Source: Dehalococcoidia bacterium (GTDB lineage Bacteria > Chloroflexota > Dehalococcoidia > UBA2979). From it: a DNA stretch of 64,000 bases. Under the pieces are notes generated by a model that saw only the letters and a program-made list of their open reading frames with translations, made no database searches and was not told the origin of the DNA. The DNA lies in assembly GCA_009692685.1 (NCBI GenBank), contig SHYS01000005.1, forward strand, positions 102,953 through 166,952, read 5' to 3'. Position numbers and translations under genes: made by a program. Below, piece by piece: positions 24,512 to 32,754 of this stretch (positions within the stretch are counted from its first letter, which is position 1; each line of letters starts with the position of its first letter).

Positions 24512-25429
24512 GTGGCTACAGATGCCGCAACCGCTGCCTCCGCGGCCGTCCGCGGGCGGGCGCGCCGCCAGCGTGAAGAGGAGCTTCTGGTCTGGCCGGA
24601 CCTTGTCTTCATCGAGTTCATCTCGGCGGTCGTGTTCACGCTGACGTTCACGATCCTGTCGATCTCGATCAATGCGCCGCTGCAGGACCGCGCGAACCCG
24701 GCGAACACGCCGAACCCCTCCAAGGCGCCGTGGTACTTCCTGAACCTCCAGGAGCTGCTGCTGCACATGGACCCGGCGCTTGCCGGTGTGATCGTCCCCA
24801 CTGTGGCGCTTATCGCGATTGGCGCGATTCCGTTCTATGACCGCTCGCCCGAGGGTCAGGGCGAGTGGTTCTCCACCACCCCGGGGGCCTGGCGCATGGT
24901 CTGGCTGGGCTCGCTCGTTGGTGTCGTCGGCACCACAATCCTCATCCTCTGGGACGGCGCCAAGCACGTCGTTCTGTACGAGAAGATCTTCGGCAAGCAT
25001 GTCGTCGTCGACGGGATCGCCAGTGGTGGCTGGCCGAAGAGCCTCGACTGGTTCCGCAGTTCACGTGCGCTTCAGGCGTTTATCAACGACAACCTCATCC
25101 CCGAGAACCTTCGCGTCATCCACCTCGGGAAGTACCTGTTCCGCACCGACCTCCTCGGATTGACCGCTGAGCCGATGCCGATGGATATCAACGTCGCCGG
25201 ATTGATCCAGGCGCAGATCATCCCCGTGACGTGCATGATCGGGCTGCCGATCCTGCTCTCGATCGTCGCCTGGCGTATCGGCTGGGCCAAGACGCGTCGC
25301 GACCACATGATTCTCCAGTTCTCAGGGTTCATCACGGTCTACTTCCTGCTCACCATCGTCGGCACCGCGTTCCGCGGCAAGGGCATGGAACTCTACTGGC
25401 CGTGGGAAAACCCGCCGGTGATCACCTAA
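24512..25429 (+). CDS. Cytochrome b, C-terminal subunit
   Basis: A 305-residue membrane protein with the PDLVFIEF start and NPSKAPWYFLNLQELLLHMDP, matching the PEWY-like quinol-oxidation region of cytochrome b (here PWYF). Several helices follow. It completes the cytochrome b split over two genes. GTG 24512 is used because of the GGAAGGGG site in front; an upstream start inside the previous gene is less likely. Confidence 0.9.
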   Translation: MATDAATAASAAVRGRARRQREEELLVWPDLVFIEFISAVVFTLTFTILSISINAPLQDRANPANTPNPSKAPWYFLNLQELLLHMDPALAGVIVPTVALIAIGAIPFYDRSPEGQGEWFSTTPGAWRMVWLGSLVGVVGTTILILWDGAKHVVLYEKIFGKHVVVDGIASGGWPKSLDWFRSSRALQAFINDNLIPENLRVIHLGKYLFRTDLLGLTAEPMPMDINVAGLIQAQIIPVTCMIGLPILLSIVAWRIGWAKTRRDHMILQFSGFITVYFLLTIVGTAFRGKGMELYWPWENPPVIT

Positions 25430-25487
25430 TGGCCGCCGCAGCACGCCGCTCGATCGAGCGCTTCGACACGGACCGAGGGGGTCCTCG

Positions 25488-26126
25488 ATGACCAATCAGC
25501 CGGAAGGCGCAGGCGGGTCCTGGCAGCAGGCGATCGCAACGCGCCGCACGCAGCTCGCGGGCGGCGCCACGTTGCCCTCGGCCGCTGCCGCGCGCCGACT
25601 GCCGGACATCACCCGTCGGCGCTTCATCCTGCTTAATTTCTGGGCTGGCCTCGGCACTACACTCGCCGGCTCGGTTGGCATCCTCCTTGACTTCCTGTAC
25701 CCGCGAGGCGTCACCGGCTTCGGCGGCCCAGTCGCGGCGGGCAAGGTGACCGATCTGGTGAAGGGCGGGAACCCCAAGGAATATCCGATCGGGCAATTCT
25801 GGCTGATCAACCTCGACCCCGCAGAGAGCCGCCTCGGCGGTTCTGGCGGTGGTGAGGGCATCATTGCTCTCTGGCGGAAGTGTCCGCACCTCGGGTGCTC
25901 AGTGCCCTGGCGGCCAGGATTCGCCTTCCAGGACGACAACGGCTGGTTCCGCTGTCCGTGTCACGGTTCGACGTACACGAAGGCCGGCGTCCGAGTCTTC
26001 GGTCCCGCGCCGCGCTCGATGGACACCATGGCCGTGGAGATCGATGCCGCGGGCAACATCACTGTCCAGACCGGGCAGCGCACTCCCGGTGGTCCCGACA
26101 ACCCGACGCGCGCCAAGAAGGTCTAG
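25488..26126 (+). CDS. Rieske iron-sulfur protein
   Basis: A 212-residue protein with one N-terminal helix (FILLNFWAGLGTTLAG) after a possible twin-Arg-like DITRRRF segment, and a Rieske domain with CPHLGC and CPCHGS binding the [2Fe-2S] cluster. It passes electrons from quinol to the cytochrome c. The ITRRRF motif suggests Tat export. It lies between cytochrome b and cytochrome c genes. Confidence 0.94.
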   Translation: MTNQPEGAGGSWQQAIATRRTQLAGGATLPSAAAARRLPDITRRRFILLNFWAGLGTTLAGSVGILLDFLYPRGVTGFGGPVAAGKVTDLVKGGNPKEYPIGQFWLINLDPAESRLGGSGGGEGIIALWRKCPHLGCSVPWRPGFAFQDDNGWFRCPCHGSTYTKAGVRVFGPAPRSMDTMAVEIDAAGNITVQTGQRTPGGPDNPTRAKKV

Positions 26127-26176
26127 TTAGCTCGGTTACCCGGGATTCTGCGGATCGCAAGGGATAAGGCAGCAGG

Positions 26177-27130
26177 ATGAACACAAGCAAGCAGGTCAAC
26201 GCCATGATCGGGCTGCTTGGCCTGCTCGTGATCATCCTTGGCGCCTATGCCATCAACGAGGGCAGCCGTCAGGCCTCGGCCCGCGAGGAAATCCTCGAGC
26301 GAAACATCACCCGCGGCGCGAAGATGTTTGTAAACAACTGTCGTGGCTGTCACGGCATGGATGGTAATGGCACCGACGATGGCGCCATCGCTCCGCCATT
26401 GCGGCAGGACGCGTTCCTCATCATTCCCGAGCACGACGAGCAATTCCAGCCGACTCCCGCGGGCGAGGCCGAGAAACTGCGGACCTTCCTGAAGAACACG
26501 ATCGCCTGCGGCCGCACCGGCTCGCCGATGCCGACGTGGTCCGAGCGCTATGGCGGACCGCTCTCCGACACGAAGATCGACCAGCTCGTGATCCTCCTCA
26601 CTACGCCGGGTGCCTGGGAGATCTACGACGAGATTCAGAACGAGCACTTCACCGAGGTGCTCCCGGCCATCCACGATCGCGACGCGGCGTACGCGAAGGA
26701 CAAGGATGCGACCGTCGTCAAGATCAAGGATGTCGCGACGCTGAGCCTCACCGAATCCAACTGCGGGCAGTACGCAGGCGTTGCGGCGTCCGAGTTCCGC
26801 CTCCGCCAGCCGCTGGTTGCCAAGGGCATGGAGACGAAGGGCGGGACGGGCGAGGCGACGCCAAAGGCGAAGGCGTCTGGCCCCTTGGTGAAAGGGCTTC
26901 CGGTGGCCGACTTCTTCAAGGCCAACTGCGCTGTCTGTCACGGCGCCACCAGACAGGGTGGTGTGGGGCCTGCGCTCAACCCGACGCGCCTGACCCAGCC
27001 TGACGAGTTCTACATCGACGCCATCACGAACGGGAGGCCGGGAACCGCGATGCCGTCATGGAAAGCCCAGGGGCTCTCCGAAGACGACATTCGGAACCTG
27101 CTGCAGTTTGAGAAATACACTAAGCCTTAG
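26177..27130 (+). CDS. Membrane-anchored diheme cytochrome c
   Basis: A 317-residue protein with one N-terminal helix (MIGLLGLLVIILGAY) and two CxxCH heme sites, CRGCH at residues 55-59 and CAVCH at 251-255. Met ligands are probably in SPMPTW and TAMPSW. It would accept electrons from the Rieske centre on the outer face. It fills the place of cytochrome c1 or f. Confidence 0.92.
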   Translation: MNTSKQVNAMIGLLGLLVIILGAYAINEGSRQASAREEILERNITRGAKMFVNNCRGCHGMDGNGTDDGAIAPPLRQDAFLIIPEHDEQFQPTPAGEAEKLRTFLKNTIACGRTGSPMPTWSERYGGPLSDTKIDQLVILLTTPGAWEIYDEIQNEHFTEVLPAIHDRDAAYAKDKDATVVKIKDVATLSLTESNCGQYAGVAASEFRLRQPLVAKGMETKGGTGEATPKAKASGPLVKGLPVADFFKANCAVCHGATRQGGVGPALNPTRLTQPDEFYIDAITNGRPGTAMPSWKAQGLSEDDIRNLLQFEKYTKP

Positions 27131-27221
27131 GCAGGCATCGTGTTGTGGTGGTAGCGCCAGTTGAACACTGGCGCCGCACGCACGCGGACAGATTCGTTAA
27201 GTACGAAGGTGGAGGGGGCAC

Positions 27222-27338
27222 ATGCCAACGGAGACAGGGAAGCGCTACCGCTGCCCGGACTGCGGCGCAGAATTCATCGTCACTCGTGGCGGCGACGGCC
27301 AGTTGCGCTGCGGCGACAAGCCGCTCGCACAGGTCTAA
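27222..27338 (+). CDS. 38-residue zinc-ribbon-like peptide
   Basis: A 38-residue frame with a GGAGGGGG site before ATG 27222. It reads GKRYRCPDCGAEFIV ... LRCGDKPLAQV, a CxxC pair plus one more Cys, like the small desulforedoxin/zinc-ribbon proteins. It follows the cytochrome c gene and shares the GKRYR start with the next tiny gene, suggesting an old duplication. Function unknown. Confidence 0.65.
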   Translation: MPTETGKRYRCPDCGAEFIVTRGGDGQLRCGDKPLAQV

Positions 27339-27350
27339 GGGGGTACCAAA

Positions 27351-27506
27351 ATGGCTGTTGCACTTGGAAAACGCTATCGCGACGACCAGACCAACATCGA
27401 GGTGCTCTGCATCAAGCCGGGCGAGAAGCCGACCGATGTGAACCTGAACATTGATGGTCGCGGGATGGAAGAACTCCAGCCGAAGGTGCTGCCCTCGGCG
27501 GACTAG
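27351..27506 (+). CDS. 51-residue protein, related to the upstream peptide
   Basis: A 51-residue frame, ATG 27351 to TAG 27504-27506, beginning MAVALGKRYRDDQTNIEVLC and ending LQPKVLPSAD. It keeps the GKRYR start of the 38-residue peptide but has only one Cys. It starts 12 bases after that gene. A role with the bc complex, or with a metal, is possible but not shown. Confidence 0.58.
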   Translation: MAVALGKRYRDDQTNIEVLCIKPGEKPTDVNLNIDGRGMEELQPKVLPSAD

Positions 27507-27515
27507 GTGTGGGCC

Positions 27516-27559
27516 GCTGATCGAGTCGTTTGACGCCCTCGATCAGCCTCACCTACGAT
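27516..27559 (+). promoter_or_regulatory. Hairpin overlapping the rpsU promoter
   Basis: GCTGATCGAG 27516-27525 pairs perfectly with CTCGATCAGC 27538-27547. A promoter with TTGACG 27530-27535 and TACGAT 27554-27559 (18-base spacer) runs through it. The hairpin may end the bc transcript while the promoter starts the rpsU-yqeY transcript. Confidence 0.5.
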
Positions 27560-27623
27560 TTGTGTTCCTCATCGATTCAGCCTCGAGTACCCGCCGAGGC
27601 CACTGGAGGCACTGCAGGCGCCT

Positions 27624-27845
27624 GTGACAGAAATCTACGTTGGCGAATCTGAGTCCATCGACTCCGCACTGAAGCGCTTTAACAAGCGCGTGCAGGCGGA
27701 GGGCGTTCTGACCGACGCTCGGCGGCACGAGTACTACGAGAAGCCGTCCGAGCGCCGCAAGAAGAAGGAAGCCGCCCGCAGACGCAAAATGCGGAAAGCC
27801 GAACGCCGGCAGGAGCAGCGCACTACTCGCGGCTTCGGTCGTTAA
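27624..27845 (+). CDS. rpsU: 30S ribosomal protein S21
   Basis: A 73-residue very basic protein starting at GTG 27624 with [18 protein letters not shown], the S21 signature, followed by [17 protein letters not shown]21 helps 30S subunits bind mRNA leaders. The rpsU-yqeY order is common in bacteria. Confidence 0.92.
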   Translation: MTEIYVGESESIDSALKRFNKRVQAEGVLTDARRHEYYEKPSERRKKKEAARRRKMRKAERRQEQRTTRGFGR

Positions 27846-27944
27846 CTGCTCAGTTGCCTGCATCAAACACCGGCCCCACCCGGGGGTTTGCGTCAGAGAG
27901 TTTCGCATGCACCTCGCGCTCTCGGTCGTTTAGGCGCATAAGCG

Positions 27945-28394
27945 ATGTCGCTCGAAGAGACTTTTCGCACCCAGCTCGCAGAGGCCATGCGCTCCGGAGA
28001 TACGCTGCGCCGAAATACGTTGCGGCTCGTGATCGCCTCTAGTAAGAACGCCCGCATCGCCGCCCAGCACGATCTATCCGACGACGAGGTGCTTGGTGTG
28101 CTGCGTCGCGAGGCGAAGCAGCGACGTGACTCGATCGAGGAATACACGAAGGGCAAGCGACCGGACCTGGTGGCGCAGGAGCAGGCCGAACTCGAAATCA
28201 TCGAGTCCTACCTGCCCGCGAGTGTGCCGGAAGACGACGTTCGCGCCGCCGCCATTGCCGTCATCGCCGAGGTCGGCGCGACGGGCCCGGGCGAGATCGG
28301 GAAGGTCATGCGGCCACTCCTCCAGCGTCTGGGTGGTGGTGTCGATGGGCGGCGCGCCAACGAGATTGTGCGTGAACTCCTCGGCGCTGGCTGA
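27945..28394 (+). CDS. yqeY: GatB/YqeY domain protein
   Basis: A 149-residue helical protein with LRRNTLRLVIASSKNARI and GPGEIGKVMRPLLQRLGG, matching YqeY, which resembles the tRNA-binding tail of GatB. It has been suggested to act in tRNA handling. It follows rpsU. Confidence 0.92.
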   Translation: MSLEETFRTQLAEAMRSGDTLRRNTLRLVIASSKNARIAAQHDLSDDEVLGVLRREAKQRRDSIEEYTKGKRPDLVAQEQAELEIIESYLPASVPEDDVRAAAIAVIAEVGATGPGEIGKVMRPLLQRLGGGVDGRRANEIVRELLGAG

Positions 28395-28412
28395 CCGCTG
28401 GTCGCGAGTGCG

Positions 28413-30635
28413 ATGACTAACTCGCCGCCGGTTGCGCGCGTCCGGCGCTTCTCCGTACTGTCGGCTCGTGATCGTGCGACGCTGTTCGCCATTGGCGTGG
28501 CGTGGCTCGTCTTCGGCGCTCTGTATCCGTTCTTCTCCGGCGCTCAACGGCTCGATGTCGGCACGGTGACGAGTACGGAGCTGCGAGCGCCGCTGACCGT
28601 GTCCTACACATCCCAGGTGATCACGCGCGAGCGTCGCGATCAAGCGGCAGCCAACGTCCCCGAGGTACGCGTCCTGGACGCCAGCGTGCGTGTGACGCAG
28701 CTCGCGACACTCGACCGCCGGCTCGGGCGCATCGAGGTTGTGCGTCGTGATGTGACGCTCGCGTCGACGGCACGTGAGGCAGCAATCGGCGCGATCACGG
28801 AGGGGCGGTTGTCCGAGCGGAGTGCGGCCCTCCTTGCGATCGCGCCTGAGCCACTCTGGCAGTTCCTGGCAGGACAGGCGCGCTCCTCGCTGTTCCGGGT
28901 ACTGGCGGCCGGCCTCGTCGAGGCGGACCTTCCGGAGCAGCGTGAACGCTTGGCTGCGACCGTGGGCACCGACATTGAGGTCGAGCAGACACGAGCGCTG
29001 GCGGAGCTGCTGACGCCGTTGGTGGTCCCCACGATCGTCGTTGACCGCGGGCGTACCAACGCCCTGCGCGCCGAAGCCGCAGCCGGGCAGCCGGACGTGT
29101 CGGTCACCGTGCGCGCCGGCGAGGTGGTCGCCGCTGCTGGCGAGGTACTTACGGCGGCAGGAGTTGAGCGACTGGATGTCCTTGGCCTGCGCTCCAGCGC
29201 GCCTAACTTCTGGACGCTGGGCGCTGCCGTGCTCTTTAGTGCACTCGTGGGTGCGGTCTGGGGAGCGTACCTGCTGAACCTCGGAGCACCGGCGCTCGAC
29301 GGGCTACGGCGGCCCGTGCTGGTGGCGTTTTTGGTCGCCCTCCCACTCCTCGTCGCTCGACTTGCCTTCCCGCGTTTGCTCCCTGACGACTCGGGCTACC
29401 ACCTCGCCTACGCGGTTCCGCTGGCGGCCACGCCCATGCTCGCGGCAGTGCTTCTGGACGCCGGAGCGGCGCTCCTGGTGGCCACGACGGTGGCCCTCGG
29501 CGTCGGGGTGCTCACGGGCTTCCTGCCGCCTGAGAACGGCGCGCTCGGTGATGCCGAGGGTGTACAGCTGATGGTGGCCGCGGCGGCGAGTTCGGTGGTC
29601 GGTGTGTTGCTGGCATCCCGCGCGCAGGGTCTCGTGCGCTTCCTCGGGGCAGGCGCCGGTTCAGCGCTGGCTGCTTTCGGTTCGGTTGCGGTGTTCTGGT
29701 TCCTCGCGCCTGAGCGGGCGGTCGGCGAGCTGGGGTGGGCTGCCGTTTCGATTGCCGCGGGGGGACTCGCCTCGGGGTTCGTCACGGCCGCGCTCTTCGT
29801 GGTATTGAGTCCTCGATTTGGCATTGTCACCAGGGCGCAACTCATGGATCTGGCGCAGATCAATCATCCGCTGCTGCGTCGACTGCAGGATGAGGCGCCC
29901 GGCACGTTCCAGCATGCCGTGCTCGTCGGCAACCTCGCCGAGCGTGCCGCGGACCGCATTGGCGCGGACGCATTGCTCGTGCGCGTCGGCGCGTACTACC
30001 ACGACATCGGCAAGCTCACCTCGCCAGCGTTCTTCATCGAGAACGTGCATTCCGACTCAAACCCCCACGAAGGCCTCGAGCCCCTCCAGAGCACACGGGT
30101 GATTCATCAGCACGTGACCGCAGGCGTCGAGCTAGCCCGCCGCTGGGGCTTGCCACCCGACGTCGCTCGCTTCATCCCTCAACATCACGGGACCAGGCTG
30201 ATGACGTTCTTCTACCGGCGCGCCGCCGAGGCCGACCCTGAGATCGATCCCGAGCTGTTCCGCTATCCCGGTCCGCGCCCTCAGACCCGCGAGAGCGCCG
30301 TGGTCATGCTCGCCGATGCCTGCGAGGCAACCGTGCGTGCAACGCTCGATCGTGGTGAGGATCGCATTCGTGCGATCGTCGACGGGATCGTTCGTGAGCG
30401 AATCGAGGAAGGTCAGTTAGACGAGTGCGACATTTCGATGCGCGACCTCGCCGTCGTCTCTGACTCGTTCACCCGTTCGCTCTCTGCCGTCTACCACCCG
30501 CGCGTGCAATATCCGGAACCCACCCTACGCGAGCTCGACGCACGGCGCGTGGATCCGTTGCCATCGCCGCCGTCGGCACGCGAGCCTTCGACAGTGGCCG
30601 CTACCGGCTCACCACCGCCAACGGCTGCGCCGTAG
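28413..30635 (+). CDS. 7TMR-HD family phosphohydrolase (PgpH-like)
   Basis: A 740-residue membrane protein. An N-terminal helix and an extracytoplasmic domain precede about seven helices at residues 260-465, followed by an HD domain with FQHAVLVGNLAERAA and YYHDIGKL, and QHHGTRLMTFFY. This is the layout of PgpH, a cyclic-di-AMP phosphodiesterase. A related activity is likely but not proven. A Pro/Ser-rich tail ends the protein. Confidence 0.9.
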   Translation: MTNSPPVARVRRFSVLSARDRATLFAIGVAWLVFGALYPFFSGAQRLDVGTVTSTELRAPLTVSYTSQVITRERRDQAAANVPEVRVLDASVRVTQLATLDRRLGRIEVVRRDVTLASTAREAAIGAITEGRLSERSAALLAIAPEPLWQFLAGQARSSLFRVLAAGLVEADLPEQRERLAATVGTDIEVEQTRALAELLTPLVVPTIVVDRGRTNALRAEAAAGQPDVSVTVRAGEVVAAAGEVLTAAGVERLDVLGLRSSAPNFWTLGAAVLFSALVGAVWGAYLLNLGAPALDGLRRPVLVAFLVALPLLVARLAFPRLLPDDSGYHLAYAVPLAATPMLAAVLLDAGAALLVATTVALGVGVLTGFLPPENGALGDAEGVQLMVAAAASSVVGVLLASRAQGLVRFLGAGAGSALAAFGSVAVFWFLAPERAVGELGWAAVSIAAGGLASGFVTAALFVVLSPRFGIVTRAQLMDLAQINHPLLRRLQDEAPGTFQHAVLVGNLAERAADRIGADALLVRVGAYYHDIGKLTSPAFFIENVHSDSNPHEGLEPLQSTRVIHQHVTAGVELARRWGLPPDVARFIPQHHGTRLMTFFYRRAAEADPEIDPELFRYPGPRPQTRESAVVMLADACEATVRATLDRGEDRIRAIVDGIVRERIEEGQLDECDISMRDLAVVSDSFTRSLSAVYHPRVQYPEPTLRELDARRVDPLPSPPSAREPSTVAATGSPPPTAAP

Positions 30636-30711
30636 CCGGACCGACGGTCTGGGGACGGTCGCCTGCCACGCTATACTGGCCTTGCATCGAGGCAGGTGAA
30701 TCGGAGTGGCT

Positions 30712-31410
30712 ATGCGCGCTGCCGTGGTGGTGTTCCCCGGGACGTGGAGCGACGCGGACTGCGTCTACTCCCTCGAGCGCGTCGGCGTCGCGGCGAGGCG
30801 CGTTTGGCATCGCGAGACCCACATCGAGCCGGATGAGCTGGTGGTGCTCGCAGGCGGCTTTTCCTACGGCGACTACCTGCGCTGCGGCGCGATCGCGCGC
30901 TTCTCGCCGATCATGACAGCGGTGCAGGCTCACGCTGTCGCGGGTGGTCTGGTGATCGGCATCTGCAACGGCTTCCAGATCCTCTGTGAGGCGGGCCTGC
31001 TCCCCGGTGTGCTTATGCGCAATGCCTCGTTGCAGTTCCGTTGCCAGGACGTTCACCTCGTCGTGGAAAGTCACGCGTCGCCCTTCACGCAGGGCATCTC
31101 GGCGGGGCACGCCTTGAAGATCCCGATTTCTCACGGCGAGGGGAACTACTTCGCCGATCAGCAAACGCTGGATCGCCTGGAGGACACGGGACGGATCGCG
31201 TTCCGTTACTGCGACTCCGACGGCTCGATCACGCCGGAGGCGAACCCAAACGGCTCGCAACGAAACATTGCAGGCGTATTGAACGAGCGCGGAAATGTCC
31301 TTGGGATGATGCCCCACCCTGAGCGCGCATGCGATCCCAGACTCGGCGGCGAGGACGGAAACGTGATCTGGCGCTCGATGTTGTCGGCGTTAGAAGTCCG
31401 TTCGGCCTGA
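30712..31410 (+). CDS. purQ: FGAM synthase, glutaminase subunit
   Basis: A 232-residue class I amidotransferase with VVVFPGTWSDADCVYSLE, the nucleophile Cys in GICNGFQILCEAGLLPG and the MMPHPERACD end. It feeds ammonia to PurL. ATG 30712 has CGGAG close upstream; GTG 30706 is also possible. TATACT at 30672-30677 may be its -10. purL lies 1.3 kb further on; the third subunit gene purS is not seen. Confidence 0.93.
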   Translation: MRAAVVVFPGTWSDADCVYSLERVGVAARRVWHRETHIEPDELVVLAGGFSYGDYLRCGAIARFSPIMTAVQAHAVAGGLVIGICNGFQILCEAGLLPGVLMRNASLQFRCQDVHLVVESHASPFTQGISAGHALKIPISHGEGNYFADQQTLDRLEDTGRIAFRYCDSDGSITPEANPNGSQRNIAGVLNERGNVLGMMPHPERACDPRLGGEDGNVIWRSMLSALEVRSA

Positions 31411-31427
31411 CCGAACGTATTTTTTCT
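31399..31427 (+). terminator. Rho-independent terminator after purQ
   Basis: CGTTCGG at 31399-31405 pairs with CCGAACG at 31411-31417 around CCTGA, followed by TATTTTTTCTT. The stem begins inside the last codons of purQ and contains its stop codon in the loop. It is the clearest intrinsic terminator in the window. Confidence 0.88.
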
Positions 31428-31552
31428 TCAATTCCCGCGTGATGACAGTTGAGGCTAGTGGCTCGGCGCCTTAGCCTTTGGCAGGCCGGAATGCCGCTGG
31501 TGTGGCGGGCCGGTGCGCACACCGGATGAACGGGTCACAAGGAGAACATCGA

Positions 31553-31798
31553 ATGGTTTCGAAGCGCTGGGCACAGGTGGGCATTGCCCTCCTCGTCACG
31601 GGTGCGGCAATGGGCGCCGCTTGTGGCGATAAGGCTACCAAGGCGACGCCGACGCCGGCAAAGGCTACGGCTACCACCGCAGCTCCCAAGGCAACGACGG
31701 CCGCCACGCCGGCGGCTACCCCGAAGGCGACGGCCACCGCTGCTGCGACCGCTGCCGCGCCGAAGGCGACGGCTACCACCGCTCCAACCAAGAACTAG
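31553..31798 (+). CDS. Small lipoprotein with low-complexity Thr/Ala/Lys/Pro tail
   Basis: An 81-residue protein with a signal peptide (MVSKRWAQVGIALLVTG) and lipobox Cys in MGAACGDK. The rest is a repetitive tail of ATPKAT/APKAT units with no folded domain, so it is probably an extended, surface-exposed, perhaps glycosylated stalk. AAGGAG precedes ATG 31553. A purQ terminator lies upstream, so it is its own transcript. Confidence 0.75.
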   Translation: MVSKRWAQVGIALLVTGAAMGAACGDKATKATPTPAKATATTAAPKATTAATPAATPKATATAAATAAAPKATATTAPTKN

Positions 31799-31861
31799 CT
31801 CGCCTCCGCGCTAGCGGAAGTAGTTCCGGAATTTCCTCGTTGCCGCACCTGCGGCGATAAG

Positions 31862-31908
31862 CCACACGCGACAGTCGCCGCCCTTCCGGTGGCGACTGTC
31901 GCGTGTGG
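31862..31908. terminator. Long hairpin after the low-complexity lipoprotein
   Basis: CCACACGCGACAGTCGCC at 31862-31879 is exactly complementary to 31891-31908. The loop is about 11 bases. Only GTTCC follows, so it lacks a real T run. It probably ends or stabilises the lipoprotein mRNA. Confidence 0.65.
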
Positions 31909-32008
31909 GTTCCTCAATGTTCCGCCGAGCTGGTGACATACGTCCCGCCACAGGGCGTACGCTCTCGACTGCCGCGCAACAGCGTCGGATGTTGAGAGGA
32001 GCACCGTG

Positions 32009-32393
32009 ATGGCCATCGCACCGGATGCTGAGCCGTATCACGTGTGCTATGACGTCGATTATTCCGAGATACTCGATACTCGATACTCGATACTCGATCG
32101 AGTATCGAGTATCGACACTACTTCGACTGATCTGGATCATCCCGATCGGAATCGTCTTTGTGTTGCTTCTCGGCGGAGGGTCCTCCGTCGGATGGGACAA
32201 CGACAACGTCCGGTCCTCAGGCGGTGGCGCCGGCGGCCTGCTGATCCTGCCGACGGTGCTCATGCTGCTGTTCCGTCGCAAGTACCACCGGTGGTGGTTC
32301 GACTTCAACCGAGAACTGGCGCGTTTCGGCGCTCGACTATCCGCGTACCTGCTGCTCTTGCGTGACGAGTATTCCTCGACCGACGAACAGTAG
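32009..32393 (+). pseudogene. DUF4389 membrane protein, out of frame at a heptamer repeat
   Basis: The 5' end (GAGGAG site, ATG 32009, MAIAPDAEPYHVCYDVDYSE) matches the start of DUF4389 proteins. The rest (RLIWIIPIGIVFVLLLGGG ... HRWWFDFNRELARFGARL) is in another frame. Between them sits the GATACTC repeat array at 32068-32113. Removing exactly one 7-base unit gives one open frame from 32009 to 32393 without stop codons. As sequenced the gene would yield a truncated product. The second DUF4389 gene follows four bases later. Either it is a phase-variable gene or a decayed one. Confidence 0.7.
32068..32113. repeat. Heptanucleotide repeat array with inverted copies
   Basis: Four head-to-tail copies of GATACTC (32068-32095) are followed by GATC and two copies of the reverse complement GAGTATC (32100-32113). 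The inner 32 bases (32082-32113) form a perfect palindrome. It lies inside a coding region. Confidence 0.9.
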
Positions 32394-32396
32394 GCC

Positions 32397-32675
32397 GTGC
32401 ATCTCGAGATCGATTACCCGGATGCCACCGAGCTCAACCGTTTCCTACCGCTGGTGAAATGGCTGCACGCGCTCCCGCACTGCCTGATTCTCATCTTCCT
32501 TTGCATCGCCGCGTTCCTGGCGGTCGTGCTCGCCTGGTTGGCGATCGTGTTCACCGGCCGCTATCCGCGTGGTCTCTTTGACTTTGTCGTCGGAGTTGAG
32601 CGATGGGGTCACCGCGTCGGCGGCTACATGGCGCTGCTTGTCACCGATCGCTATCCGCCTTTCTCCCTCAAATAG
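32397..32675 (+). CDS. DUF4389 domain membrane protein
   Basis: A 92-residue protein with one long hydrophobic stretch (CLILIFLCIAAFLAVVLAWLAIVF) and the family motif FTGRYPRGLFDFVVGVERWGHRV and TDRYPPFSL. DUF4389 proteins have no known function. GTG 32397 is the start with the best fit to the domain; the ribosome site is weak, so translation may be coupled to the gene upstream. Confidence 0.82.
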   Translation: MHLEIDYPDATELNRFLPLVKWLHALPHCLILIFLCIAAFLAVVLAWLAIVFTGRYPRGLFDFVVGVERWGHRVGGYMALLVTDRYPPFSLK

Positions 32676-32754
32676 GGACTGCTCTCCGTCGCGGCCCTTG
32701 CTACTCTCGACGCTCAGCGAGCCGCCAGGGACGTAACACTCTAGGAGCAGCGCC

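Noticed and set aside
31553..31798. purS between purQ and purL
   Set aside because: The gene there is a lipoprotein with a repetitive Thr/Ala tail, with no PurS likeness.
32068..32113. GATACTC array as a CRISPR
   Set aside because: Units are 7 bases without spacers and end in inverted copies; no cas genes are near.
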